From Candidatus Poribacteria bacterium (lineage in GTDB: Bacteria; Poribacteria; WGA-4E; PCPOR2b): a DNA stretch of 64,000 nucleotides. The number at the start of each line of letters is the position of its first letter. Position 1 is the first letter of the stretch. The position numbers and the translations under genes are program-made. A model generated the notes under the pieces. That model was not told where the DNA came from and made no database searches. It saw nothing but the letters and a program-made list of their open reading frames with translations. The stretch is from contig JAJECO010000091.1 of assembly GCA_022822005.1 (NCBI GenBank), positions 1 through 64,000 on the forward strand, read 5' to 3'. Below are positions 1 to 8,693 of the stretch, in pieces.

Positions 1-1
1 A

Positions 2-262
2 GTGCTAAATTTTTTCGATTCGCAAAAAGGGAGTGACCCACAGCAACTCGTCCAAGTCAAATCGTGGGTCTCCCAAGCCTTTGGTCTATCAGAAGACGTC
101 TCCGTGATGATTACTCAGTTGCAATGCACCGAAGAAGGCTGCCCGCCTATTGAAACAGTCATTGCAATCATGGAGACGCCCGGAAAGCCCCGGCAATACA
201 AGATTCACAAACCGCTGGTGGAGGTGAAGCAGACGGACATCGTTAGCTTGACCGCTGGCTAA
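2..262 (+). CDS. small conserved hypothetical protein, possibly 5'-partial
   Basis: An 86-residue protein read from a GTG at base 2. With only one base before it, the true start may lie outside the window. It contains a compact segment with two Cys (QLQCTEEGCPPIETVIAI) followed by a basic stretch. I recall similar short proteins (CTxPGCPPLETVI type) next to CobW-family GTPases in other bacteria; that is memory, not a search. It ends 19 bases before the CobW gene, so the two are probably cotranscribed, and a role beside the metallochaperone, perhaps metal-related through the Cys pair, is inference. No signal peptide or membrane segment is visible. Confidence 0.7.
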   Translation: MLNFFDSQKGSDPQQLVQVKSWVSQAFGLSEDVSVMITQLQCTEEGCPPIETVIAIMETPGKPRQYKIHKPLVEVKQTDIVSLTAG

Positions 263-281
263 ATTCAAAAAGGAGAGAAAG

Positions 282-1631
282 ATGAACGCCATGCTAAACA
301 ATCAAGTCCCCGTCACCGTGTTGACGGGCTTTTTAGGTTCTGGTAAAACCACGCTTCTCAACCGTATTCTCACCGAGAACCACGGCAAACGTATCGCCGT
401 CATTGAAAACGAGTTTGGCGAGGTCGGCGTCGATAATGATTTGGTCATCGGTGCCGAAGAAGAGATTTTCGAGATGAACAACGGTTGCATCTGCTGCACG
501 GTGCGCGGCGATCTCATCCGTATTTTGGGGAATCTAATGAAGCGTCGCGATAAGTTCGACTACATCATGGTCGAAACCACAGGGCTTGCGGACCCCGGGC
601 CAGTTGCTCAAACGTTATTCATGGACGCCGAAATGACGGAAAAACTGCAACTGGATTCCGTCACGACGGTGGTTGATGCCAAACACATCTGGCAGCACAT
701 CGATGACAGCGACGAGGCACGTGAACAGATTGCCTTTGCCGATGTCATTTTGTTGAACAAGATTGACCTTGTGACCGAGAAAGAGTTAAATCAACTGGAA
801 GCCAGAATTCGCGGCATGAACGGTGCAGCGAAGATTTATCGAACGAAAGACGCCGTGGTTGAAATGGACAAGATTCTCAACGTCGGCGGGTTCGATCTGG
901 ACCGGGCGATGGAGGTTGACCCACAGTTCATGGAACCGGAGTATCCCTTTGAATGGGCTGGTCTTTATAACCTTTCGGCAGGCACGCATGAACTGGTTCT
1001 CCAAGAAGGTCCTGACCCGACGATGAAAGTCGCGTTGGCGCCCGTAAATGAGTCAACCGACGAAGCTTTGAAGGCCGCTGTCGAGCCAGTCGTTATGGTT
1101 TTCTCCGATGATGAGCATGAACTTTCGGCAGGTGGTGCCCTTCAACCGGGCGGACAACTCATTGAGTTGAATCTCACAGCGGACGAATTACGCTTTGACG
1201 TACAGATCGACCGCTCCGGTGCTTACGCGCTGTTTACCGAGCATCACCCCGACGAATTTCAAGCACAACTTTTTGGCAGCGGCGCCCTTGTCAAGCCAGT
1301 TGTTGACCGCGAATTCAAGCCAGACCACGAACATGACGACGAAGTCACATCGGTCGGCATCACAACCCCCGGCGACCTCCACCCCGACCGGCTGAACGAT
1401 TGGATTGGCAATCTGCTTCAGACAAAAGGTCTCGACATCTTCCGCATGAAAGGTATTCTGAGCATCAAGGGTCAGCCAAACCGATTCGTCTTCCAAGGTG
1501 TTCATATGCTATTCGACGGTCGCCCCGACCGCCCGTGGGGTGGTGAACCGCGCTACAATAGCCTCATTTTCATCGGGCGTAACCTCGACCGCACCGAATT
1601 GACAGAAGGGTTTGAAGCATGTCTCGCTTGA
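282..1631 (+). CDS. CobW/P47K-family GTPase (metallochaperone)
   Basis: A 449-residue G3E-class P-loop GTPase; relatives deliver zinc or cobalt to client enzymes. Visible signatures are a Walker A (GFLGSGKTT, residues 16-24), the metal-binding CxCC motif of the family (C69, C71, C72 in NNGCICC), a guanine-specificity NKID at 159-162, and a CobW C-terminal domain over roughly the last 90 residues. A run of His and acidic residues (DHEHDDE, mid-350s) just before that domain is typical of metal-handling CobW proteins. The ATG at 282 follows AAAAAGGAGAG. The gene overlaps the next one by 13 bases, so the pair is translationally coupled. Which metal and client are involved cannot be told; no Zur-like operator is evident in what is visible. 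Confidence 0.93.
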   Translation: MNAMLNNQVPVTVLTGFLGSGKTTLLNRILTENHGKRIAVIENEFGEVGVDNDLVIGAEEEIFEMNNGCICCTVRGDLIRILGNLMKRRDKFDYIMVETTGLADPGPVAQTLFMDAEMTEKLQLDSVTTVVDAKHIWQHIDDSDEAREQIAFADVILLNKIDLVTEKELNQLEARIRGMNGAAKIYRTKDAVVEMDKILNVGGFDLDRAMEVDPQFMEPEYPFEWAGLYNLSAGTHELVLQEGPDPTMKVALAPVNESTDEALKAAVEPVVMVFSDDEHELSAGGALQPGGQLIELNLTADELRFDVQIDRSGAYALFTEHHPDEFQAQLFGSGALVKPVVDREFKPDHEHDDEVTSVGITTPGDLHPDRLNDWIGNLLQTKGLDIFRMKGILSIKGQPNRFVFQGVHMLFDGRPDRPWGGEPRYNSLIFIGRNLDRTELTEGFEACLA

Positions 1632-2674
1632 ACAACCTAAGCAACCGCTTTGCCCAGCCCATTCAACTACGCGAAAATTGGAGCGCAACCATCAGCGACT
1701 ACGTCATTGATCTGGCGTGGTCACCTGATGGGAGATACATCGCTGCCGCGTCGGTTCTCGGTCCGGTGACAATTTTTGAAGGTCGTCGTCGAACGGTTAT
1801 CGATGCCTTCAGAGGGCATGAATTTGGCACAATGTCAATCGCGTGGCGTCCAGACAGTAAGGTGCTTGCAAGCGCAGGACAAGATGGGAAAATTCGGCTG
1901 TGGGATATGACAAGTGGCAGAGCGACCCATTCGCTTGACGGGGGCGCAGCATGGGTTGAGCACCTGGCTTGGAGTGGCGGTAAAAAACCGATACTCGCCT
2001 CTGCCGCTGGGCGCAAGCTGAAACTCTGGAACGCTGTCGGCGATCTTGTTCGCGAATATCCCGACCATCAGAGCACGATTTCTGGTTTCCAGTGGAAACC
2101 GCGTGTAGGGCAACTTGCCTCGATTGCCTACGGCGGCGTCACGCTGTGGGATCCGCAACAGTCGGAAGCCATCCGCCGATTGGAATGGCAAGGCTCATCA
2201 CTGGTGATTGCGTGGAGCCCTGACGGCAAATACATCGCCACCGGAGATCAAGATTCGACCGTACATTTCTGGATTATGTCTACCGGTGACGACTTGCAAA
2301 TGTCTGGCTATCCGACGAAAGTGCGAGAACTCTCGTGGGATGCCACGAGTCGATACTTGGCTACGGGAGGCGGTCAGGAAGTTGTGATGTGGGATTGTTC
2401 CGGTCGCGGACCGGCCAATACCGACCCCATTATGCTTTCCGGGCATCAGGATTTTCTCAGCGTTGTGCGTTTTCAACATCGCGGAAAACTGCTGGCTTCA
2501 GGCGGTGCCGATGGTCGGGTCTACGTCTGGCAATTGCGAGGCAGCACCCGTTCTCTGGCGGTTCATGAAGTCGCTCTGACGGCGGGGGTTACAAGCCTCG
2601 TTTGGTCACCGAATGACCAGCATATTGCTGTTGGTGACGAGTCGGGTGGGGTGAGCGTTTTTTCGATAAGTTAA
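1619..2674 (+). CDS. WD40-repeat beta-propeller protein
   Basis: A 351-residue protein built from about seven WD40 blades, with repeated units of the form W(S/R)PDG...A(S/T)(A/G)xxDxxxxxW, for example SIAWRPDSKVLASAGQDG and VIAWSPDGKYIATGDQDS. No signal peptide or enzyme domain is present, so it is most likely a soluble cytoplasmic scaffold. Its ATG lies inside the 3' end of the CobW gene (13-base overlap), which makes coexpression near certain. CobW-WD40 pairs occur in several bacterial groups, and a shared role in metal delivery or assembly is inferred. It is the last gene of this forward run and is followed by about 100 noncoding bases facing the reverse cydB gene. Confidence 0.9.
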   Translation: MSRLNNLSNRFAQPIQLRENWSATISDYVIDLAWSPDGRYIAAASVLGPVTIFEGRRRTVIDAFRGHEFGTMSIAWRPDSKVLASAGQDGKIRLWDMTSGRATHSLDGGAAWVEHLAWSGGKKPILASAAGRKLKLWNAVGDLVREYPDHQSTISGFQWKPRVGQLASIAYGGVTLWDPQQSEAIRRLEWQGSSLVIAWSPDGKYIATGDQDSTVHFWIMSTGDDLQMSGYPTKVRELSWDATSRYLATGGGQEVVMWDCSGRGPANTDPIMLSGHQDFLSVVRFQHRGKLLASGGADGRVYVWQLRGSTRSLAVHEVALTAGVTSLVWSPNDQHIAVGDESGGVSVFSIS

Positions 2675-2772
2675 AGTTTAACATTCAAACGGAGTCAGTT
2701 GCCCGAGTTCTTACTTTAGGTTATTTAACCGATGCCGAGTGGAATCGGAATGGCGTTTTCATCCCATTCACG

Positions 2773-3813
2773 TTAAGGACCAATCTCTTCTTTGGTTTGC
2801 CCCGCCTTCCGAGCTGCACCCTTAAACACAGCGTAAAGATACCAGAAAGCAGGCACCAACAACACACCCCCCGCAATCAGTACAATCAACAACGGACGCA
2901 ACACTGTATCCGGTGCAGCCGTATTTGAAAAGGTTAAGTCCGGTGTGACAAGATACGGATACTGTGCCAGCCCCCAACCGAAAACGATGAGCGTAACCTG
3001 TATCGGAACGAGGATACGCGCGAGGCGAAATTGACGCTTCCAAATTGTCCAGATCGCCCACAGTGCCATCGCGCCCGTTAAAATATGAAACGGGATCGAC
3101 CAAGACGCGCTACCGAGTCCGCGTCGAATTGCTGGCGCACCCTCCGCAGACAAGATAAAACTCAGTCCTGCCATCGCACCGACACTCACTGCCGAGATGA
3201 GAGCACGTCGCCGAAAATCTTCCTGCAATTCTGTGTCCTCAGTCTCAAGGGTGAGATACACCGCCGCAAGCAACGCACAAAGCGTCAAGGTAAAGAACCC
3301 GATTGCAAACGGAAACGGCGCAAACCATGCCGAGATGAAATCTGTGTCCACCTGTCCACTCTCCACGTCAACGTGTATCGTGCCGGACGCGACCGCGCCC
3401 AACGTAACCCCTAACATCACAGGCGTAATAACACTTGCAACAGCGAATACTCGGCTCCAACGGCGGTGTATTACATCCGATTGAACATCATAGGTGCGAA
3501 ACACAAACGCCGTGCCGCGAAGCACAATACCGATGAGCATAAATGTCAATGGAATATGTAAAGCCGTGCTAATTGCAGCGAATGCAACAGGAAACGCCAC
3601 GAAAAGTAGAACGACAATCACAATCAACCAGACATGGTTCGCTTCCCAGATGGGTCCAATCGCGTGTGCGATAAGCGAGCGCTGTGCGTTCGCACGGCGA
3701 CCTGTTGCAAACAGATCCCAGATGCCACCGCCAAAATCAGCACCACCTGTCAACATATAGATAATCAGGGAAATAAGCATTACACATGCAATGCAGAATT
3801 CAAGACTCAACAT
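2773..3813 (-). CDS. cydB: cytochrome bd ubiquinol oxidase subunit II
   Basis: A 346-residue integral membrane protein with about eight hydrophobic helices, the usual size for CydB. The N-terminal helix is followed by the family-typical GGADFGGGIWDL stretch and by an IGPIWEANHVWLI segment, a CydB hallmark. CydB is the non-catalytic partner that stabilises the haems held by CydA in the high-affinity quinol oxidase of the inner membrane. The start is an ATG behind GAGAGAA. It lies 147 bases downstream of cydA on the same strand, so the two are presumably cotranscribed. No cydX or cydDC gene is seen nearby. Confidence 0.95.
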   Translation of the reverse strand: MLSLEFCIACVMLISLIIYMLTGGADFGGGIWDLFATGRRANAQRSLIAHAIGPIWEANHVWLIVIVVLLFVAFPVAFAAISTALHIPLTFMLIGIVLRGTAFVFRTYDVQSDVIHRRWSRVFAVASVITPVMLGVTLGAVASGTIHVDVESGQVDTDFISAWFAPFPFAIGFFTLTLCALLAAVYLTLETEDTELQEDFRRRALISAVSVGAMAGLSFILSAEGAPAIRRGLGSASWSIPFHILTGAMALWAIWTIWKRQFRLARILVPIQVTLIVFGWGLAQYPYLVTPDLTFSNTAAPDTVLRPLLIVLIAGGVLLVPAFWYLYAVFKGAARKAGQTKEEIGP

Positions 3814-3960
3814 GAAAGTTCTCTCGATGTGTCGGTGGGTGCCTGGCAGTAGGTTCGTCGCAACAATCTATTGAAGTGCAAGCAGCAGAACAACATCGGA
3901 TCCCTGCGGAACTTATCCGAGAAATATTGTTTAACCAATAATCGTGTTTAACGCTTGGCG

Positions 3961-5250
3961 TTAGCTTAAAAATATCTGACGACGTAATAGGATAACAACG
4001 ATAATAGAGAGGAAAATATAAAGTACCGTAAAACCGAGAAAGGGAACGACGAGGTTCGGCATTGAGGTTACTGCCTCAGCGGTTCGCATGTAATTATAAA
4101 TAATCCACGGTTGCCGTCCAACCTCTGTGACCGTCCAACCTGCCTCAATCGCGATAAACCCAAGCGGTGTACAGAACGTAACGAACCGAAGATACCAACG
4201 TTGATCCGGTAGTCTTTTATGTTTCCACGCGAGCCAACCACCGATAACACCAGCAGCAATCAGCACTATCCCGCACGCTACCATAATTTGAAATGCGAAA
4301 TGCACAATCGCCACAGGCGGACGGTCTTCCGGTGGCACCGCCTTAAGCCCCATAACCTCAGCGTTGAAGTCAGAATACGCAAGAAAACTAAGTGCCTTCG
4401 GAATTTCAAGCGCATATCGAGTCTCTTCAGTGTCCTCGTTAGGAATACCACCGATACGTAAAGGTGCCCCGCGTTCAGTCTCCCACTGCGCCTCCATCGC
4501 TGCAAGCTTGATAGGTTGGTGTTTCGCAAGCTTCTTGGCACTGATGTCACCCGAAATCGGTTGCAGGAGCGCGAACACACCTCCAACACTCAAGGCAATC
4601 GCAAACGCACGGCGATGGAAAAGGTTGTCGGGATCACGTCGCAGAAAATAGGCGTGAATGCCCGCCACCGCAAATCCGACCGTCAGAAAAGCAGCGATAG
4701 TCATGTGAAGTGTTTGGCTAAACGAGGAGGGATTCAACATTGCCGCAATCGGATCGACATCCGTCACCACTCCATTGACAATAGAGAATCCGGTAGGCGT
4801 GTTCATCCATGCATTCGCGGTGACAACAAAAATACCGGACAAGGTGCCGCCGAGCAGCACCATCACCCCAGCAAACCAGTGGGCATATTTTGGAATGCGG
4901 TCCCAGCCATAGAGGTAAAGCCCTAAGAAGATCGCTTCTAGGAAGAATGCAAACCCTTCCAATGAAAACGGCATGCCGATGATCGGACCAGCGTAAGCCA
5001 TAAAATTGGGCCACAACAAACCGAGTTCAAAAGACAAAACGGTGCCAGAGACCGCGCCGACAGCAAACATAATCGCAGTCCCTTTTGCCCACCGCTTCGC
5101 AAGCGTCAGGTAAACCTCTTCTCGCGTTTTGAGCCATAGCCCTTCGGCAATCACCATTAGCAGCGGCATCGCTATACCGATCACCGCAAAAATAATGTGA
5201 AATGCGAGCGACATCGCCATCTGTGCGCGTGCTGCCAATAAATCTGTCAT
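3961..5250 (-). CDS. cydA: cytochrome bd ubiquinol oxidase subunit I
   Basis: A 429-residue membrane protein and the haem-bearing subunit of cytochrome bd, which oxidises quinol and reduces oxygen at low oxygen tension. Visible signatures are the N-terminal haem-ligand helix with H18 (LAFHIIFAVIGIAMP), a SLEGFAFFLEAIFLGLYLYGW helix, a second conserved His helix (FAVAGIHAYFLRRD), and the GRQPWIIY signature near residue 380. The protein is shorter than E. coli CydA and has the short quinol (Q) loop. The ATG at 5250 is preceded by AGGAGAG. That ribosome site sits immediately behind the stop of a broken PhyH gene, so transcription probably runs through the remnant into cydAB. Confidence 0.95.
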   Translation of the reverse strand: MTDLLAARAQMAMSLAFHIIFAVIGIAMPLLMVIAEGLWLKTREEVYLTLAKRWAKGTAIMFAVGAVSGTVLSFELGLLWPNFMAYAGPIIGMPFSLEGFAFFLEAIFLGLYLYGWDRIPKYAHWFAGVMVLLGGTLSGIFVVTANAWMNTPTGFSIVNGVVTDVDPIAAMLNPSSFSQTLHMTIAAFLTVGFAVAGIHAYFLRRDPDNLFHRRAFAIALSVGGVFALLQPISGDISAKKLAKHQPIKLAAMEAQWETERGAPLRIGGIPNEDTEETRYALEIPKALSFLAYSDFNAEVMGLKAVPPEDRPPVAIVHFAFQIMVACGIVLIAAGVIGGWLAWKHKRLPDQRWYLRFVTFCTPLGFIAIEAGWTVTEVGRQPWIIYNYMRTAEAVTSMPNLVVPFLGFTVLYIFLSIIVVILLRRQIFLS

Positions 5251-5263
5251 GAGGCGACTCTCC

Positions 5264-5695
5264 TTACACTATTTCTGGCGCATCCACCAGATACAAAACG
5301 CCTTGCACCTTCAAACGTACCGGCATATCATCCAACGACATATCCCAATGTAAATAAGGACGGGTGAACTTCCAATCCGGACGTTCAGGCGGATTCATAC
5401 TCGCACGATCAAAACTAACCCAGAGTTTCTCCGTCTCCCAAATCTCTGAAAACGCCTGATGGACGCGTGGATATTGGCGGTTGTCCCACAACGCTTGGTG
5501 TTGATAAATCTCCACCATGATGCTCCCGCGCGGTGGATCGGGATACCAACTGTCTGGGTTGTCCCGGTCCATTTCAAGAAAATCTCAGACGGCTTGTTCG
5601 GCGGCGCGGCAATTTTCAAGTGGTACCGCCTCCGGTACAACGACGTAACCGTTCTCTTCCCAAAATTCTAAGGCTTCTGCGTCAAAAACTGGCAT
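5264..5695 (-). pseudogene. truncated phytanoyl-CoA dioxygenase family protein with in-frame TGA
   Basis: Reading from an ATG at 5695, the frame gives MPVFDAEALEFWEENGYVVV and about 16 more residues, then meets a TGA (5583-5585). It continues in the same frame with DFLEMDRDNPDSWYPD and ends in VLYLVDAPEIV-stop. This is the recognisable N-terminal half of a bacterial PhyH-family Fe(II)/2-oxoglutarate dioxygenase. The family usually has Trp where the TGA stands, so a TGG-to-TGA change fits. The C-terminal half, with the second Fe-binding His and the 2-oxoglutarate Arg, is missing. Two lesions make it a pseudogene. TGA ends intact genes here (for example the CobW gene), so recoding is unlikely. 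The remnant lies just 5' of cydA. Confidence 0.8.
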
Positions 5696-5966
5696 AGGTC
5701 TCTCCTCACTAATCGGTTCAGCTTCGGACTCCTCTGTAAACAGAGAAATGCTTTAACTGCTTGAAGATTAATGCGGTATTAAGAATATCACAAAAGATTG
5801 AGAGAATCAAACTGTTCGATTTATAACCGTCCCTGCGCCTTTCTAAATTTTCGCAAGGCTCTCCGATACCCGAAAAATTTCTTGCAATCAATAAGGGACT
5901 ATACTATGGTAGTTGATGCAGTGAAAAGATGCTCTGATATCCCAACCGCACCGAAAGGACATACCG

Positions 5967-6689
5967 ATGAATTGCCTTGACTATGGACTCTCTTTTATCA
6001 ACTCTGTGGGTGACGGTAACGCGCCCCGATTTTGGGTCGAATCCCGATGCCGCTTGATAGACGATACGGACGGAAGTTTCAACGACTATTACCAGTGTGG
6101 TTCATGTAAGAGTGAACATACCTTCGCGAAAAAAGATCTCTTCGTAGACCCAAACTACGATTTTCTCCCGGTTTTTGGAGAAGAACACTCAGCGGTATTC
6201 AGACGACATGCCTACCGCAACGATAACTACGTCGAGTATAGACCGGCGAAGGAGTGGTGGGGAGGGCCCCTGTTTGATATCCAAGAAGCATCGCCGGTAC
6301 AAATCCTTGATAGTAACGCAGCTATTTTTGAAGCGACGCGAAAAAGCCTGCCCATCGTGACCCACACAGAGATATGGGATGCCACTACAAATCAGCGGGC
6401 AATTATCGAGTGTCCGGTTAAAACGATGAATATCGATGAAAAGGCGGACATCTACCAAGTCGATACAGGAATTGTCCCATTTCCAGACCTGTCAAAGCGA
6501 TATGATCGGCAGATTGAGGGGTTCAGCCTCGCTTATGTTGCCTTCAACGCCCCGCACTTCGCTGATTTTGTTATCGAGAAACCAACTCCAATTATTGAGG
6601 CTGGCGTAGAAGTCACCCAAGTGTACCACTATTCCGAAATTGTTAGCTTGGAAGCAAAGAACACGGTGTACTGCATCGGTGAACTATAA
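5967..6689 (+). CDS. hypothetical protein with N-terminal CxxC
   Basis: A 240-residue soluble protein I cannot assign. The N-terminus reads MNCLDYGLSFINSVGDGNAP and carries a CGSC pair near residue 45 in a sequence enriched in aromatic and acidic residues; there is no second CxxC, so a full zinc ribbon is not evident. The body has mixed alpha/beta character with a WWGGPLFDI segment near residue 98. No signal peptide or membrane helix. The ATG is preceded by GAAAGGAC with good spacing, which supports expression. It converges on the reverse Nudix gene, whose stop lies 13 bases away. Confidence 0.7.
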   Translation: MNCLDYGLSFINSVGDGNAPRFWVESRCRLIDDTDGSFNDYYQCGSCKSEHTFAKKDLFVDPNYDFLPVFGEEHSAVFRRHAYRNDNYVEYRPAKEWWGGPLFDIQEASPVQILDSNAAIFEATRKSLPIVTHTEIWDATTNQRAIIECPVKTMNIDEKADIYQVDTGIVPFPDLSKRYDRQIEGFSLAYVAFNAPHFADFVIEKPTPIIEAGVEVTQVYHYSEIVSLEAKNTVYCIGEL

Positions 6690-6702
6690 CGGCAGCATAT
6701 CC

Positions 6703-7287
6703 TCAGATAATTCCTAACTTCTTTAGAAAGTATTCAGTCGGAATTGTTAGATCAAGTCCCCTTATCTCATCAGGGGTGTACCACCCGATGATATCCGCTT
6801 CATCGGACAGCGTCGCTGTATTCTGATCTACCGTCGCTCGGTATAACCGCCATTCGTGGAAATCCGCGCCGCGACGACACGGCTCCTCTAAGGTCTCCAC
6901 AAACACCGGCTTGTCAGGCCGGATCTCAATTCCCGCTTCCTCTGCTATCTCGCGTGCAACGGCGGTCTCCGGTGTCTCATCGTCCAAATCCCAATGCCCA
7001 GCGACAATTGTATATAGAAATGGAAACAACCTGCGATGGAATAGGAGAACCTTCCCCTCCCATTCGATAACCGCGCCGACGGAATAGTGTAGCAACTCAC
7101 TATCAGGTAAAATTCGGTAGCGCATCTGCGGATAGAGCATGATGAGGCGACTATCATTATACCCACAGCGCTCACATCGGTAGTATTCCCTTCCTTCAAC
7201 CGTATAAGGTTGGATGTATTCACTCCAGCACTTGGGGCAGTAGCTATGGGTCCTGTTATCTTGAGGGATTTTTCCTTTAACTTTCAC
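6703..7287 (-). CDS. Nudix hydrolase with N-terminal zinc ribbon
   Basis: An N-terminal four-Cys ribbon (CPKC ... CERC, spaced about 22 residues) precedes a Nudix fold with the catalytic box ending REIAEEAGIEI. The box has one residue more than usual between its leading Gly and the first Glu (GHWDLDDE, Gly-x6-Glu). The pairing resembles zinc-ribbon Nudix proteins of the NudC/NADH-pyrophosphatase type, which hydrolyse nucleoside diphosphates linked to another group; the exact substrate is open. The frame is open to a GTG at 7311, but the GTG at 7287 has a clear GAAGGA six bases upstream and is preferred. It appears monocistronic. Confidence 0.85.
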   Translation of the reverse strand: MKVKGKIPQDNRTHSYCPKCWSEYIQPYTVEGREYYRCERCGYNDSRLIMLYPQMRYRILPDSELLHYSVGAVIEWEGKVLLFHRRLFPFLYTIVAGHWDLDDETPETAVAREIAEEAGIEIRPDKPVFVETLEEPCRRGADFHEWRLYRATVDQNTATLSDEADIIGWYTPDEIRGLDLTIPTEYFLKKLGII

Positions 7288-7678
7288 GGTTTGTCCTTCG
7301 CTGGATCTCACCAGCCTCCACGTCTTCCCAAGATTATCTTTCCAAACTCCGCTTATTATAACCTGAGTTGCTAGTTGCTAAGCCGGCTCGGCTTGGATAG
7401 GCATATCCAAGTCTCGGACTCTCCCCGATAAATCGGGACAGGCGGAACGGAACCATCTTTGCGCGTGTGCAGGGGATTTGTCAATCCACTGCGAGCAGTG
7501 AGGAACTCGATTTCGTTTTCATGCTTCCGCTTTGCGACATTTCAGATCAATAGCAACTTGCGTTATTATATCATACTGCGTCCGTTTTTTTTGAAAGTTG
7601 ATTTTTTTCTTTCACTTTATCCAGTTATCGCCTAAAATAGGGTGGTCGCGTTAGAGCGTGTAGAAAGGAAACAGAAGT
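7288..7678. other. intergenic region with small palindromes
   Basis: About 390 bases between the divergent Nudix and M28 peptidase genes, with no convincing ORF. It holds a perfect 8-bp-arm hairpin (CTTGGATA/TATCCAAG, 7392-7411) and the 14-bp palindrome CCCGATAAATCGGG (7424-7437), which recurs exactly at 14872-14885. The right end carries T-runs and the candidate promoter listed separately. Confidence 0.5.
7611..7638 (+). promoter_or_regulatory. candidate sigma70-type promoter for the M28 peptidase gene
   Basis: TTCACT (7611-7616), a 16-base spacer and TAAAAT (7633-7638), about 40 bases before the ATG at 7679. The -35 is imperfect. TAAAAT is a -10 form seen before other genes here (15035, 27060, 57907). 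Confidence 0.4.
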
Positions 7679-8614
7679 ATGACACGAGACATTATTCCAG
7701 ACCGGATCAAGCAAGTTGATCCGGAGCAGTTAAGGCGCAATCTGTTCTATCTGTCGAAAACACCCCTGCCCTATCGGAAGTTGAATTATACGATCCCCGG
7801 TCACGCTAAAAACACTTTGTACGAAGCCGACGATTTTATCCAGCAAAACCTGGAATCGTGGGGATATTCGGTGGAGAAGGAAGGTGTTCAGGTCCAACCA
7901 TTTGGTTGCGATACGTCCAAGCCGAAAGCACATCAGTACGCCCCGCCGGCTTCCGATGCCCCTTGGTATACCGCCTATAACCTTTATGCGAAAAAGCAGG
8001 GGTCCGTTTATCCCGAAGAGATTATCCTGTTCCTTTCGCATAAGGACTCCCAAAGCTGGGTGGATTCCCCCGGCGCGTATGACAACGCAGCCGGTACGGT
8101 CGGCACGATGGAAATAGCCCGTGTCTTGAAAGATTACCGTTCTCAACGGTCTATCTGGTTTCTGTTCTGTAATGAAGAACATAAGCCCTGGACCAGTGTG
8201 ACAGCGGCGCAAAACGCGAAAGCGCGAGGAGATAATCTGGTCGCTATCTTCAATCTGGATTCTCTGGGGGGCAAGTCGCAGGCGGACATTGATGCGGGAC
8301 GTCGGACAAACGTAACCCTCTACACAAAACCAGAAGGTGAGCGTTTCGCTAATTTGATGATTGATGTGAACAAAATTTACAACATCGGATTAATACAAAG
8401 CAAATTTCAGCGACAAGCCCCCGGCGATGATGACGGCTCCTACATCAACGCGGGTTATCCGATAGCGGTGGCAAATCTGGGTTCATACCCTTACGTTGAT
8501 CCAAATTACCACAGAGAAACAGACATCCCTGAACATGTCGATATCCCCAATGTGTGCATGGGAACGCAGGTAAGTCTCGCCGCTGGATTGAGGGTAGATC
8601 GCGGCGAAATATAA
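7679..8614 (+). CDS. M28-family zinc metallopeptidase
   Basis: A 311-residue protein with the M28 aminopeptidase layout: a first metal-binding His and catalytic Asp (H121, D123 in LSHKDS), the bridging Asp D135 in SPGAYDNAAG, the catalytic Glu pair E166-E167 in CNEEHKP, a further metal Asp D194 in FNLDSLGG, and the last His H278 in NYHRETD. These bind two zinc ions and cleave N-terminal residues from peptides. No signal peptide is visible, so it is probably cytoplasmic. The usual H(Y/F)DS is HKDS here. The ATG follows GAAAGGA. The gene stands alone with its own candidate promoter; the next gene begins 79 bases later. Confidence 0.88.
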   Translation: MTRDIIPDRIKQVDPEQLRRNLFYLSKTPLPYRKLNYTIPGHAKNTLYEADDFIQQNLESWGYSVEKEGVQVQPFGCDTSKPKAHQYAPPASDAPWYTAYNLYAKKQGSVYPEEIILFLSHKDSQSWVDSPGAYDNAAGTVGTMEIARVLKDYRSQRSIWFLFCNEEHKPWTSVTAAQNAKARGDNLVAIFNLDSLGGKSQADIDAGRRTNVTLYTKPEGERFANLMIDVNKIYNIGLIQSKFQRQAPGDDDGSYINAGYPIAVANLGSYPYVDPNYHRETDIPEHVDIPNVCMGTQVSLAAGLRVDRGEI

Positions 8615-8693
8615 ATGGGGCATCACTGTGTCGGAATCATAAACTCACAGGTGTGATTTATGTTTTACACTTCATAAACTGGAGGCAACAACA

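Noticed and set aside
5583-5585. Idea that TGA codes for Trp in this organism, rescuing the PhyH frame
   Set aside because: Intact genes such as the CobW gene (1629-1631) end in TGA at their natural length, and the PhyH frame also lacks its C-terminal half.
7730-8212. Reverse-strand ORF of 160 codons opposite the M28 peptidase
   Set aside because: The forward frame holds all M28 ligands; the antisense protein looks random.
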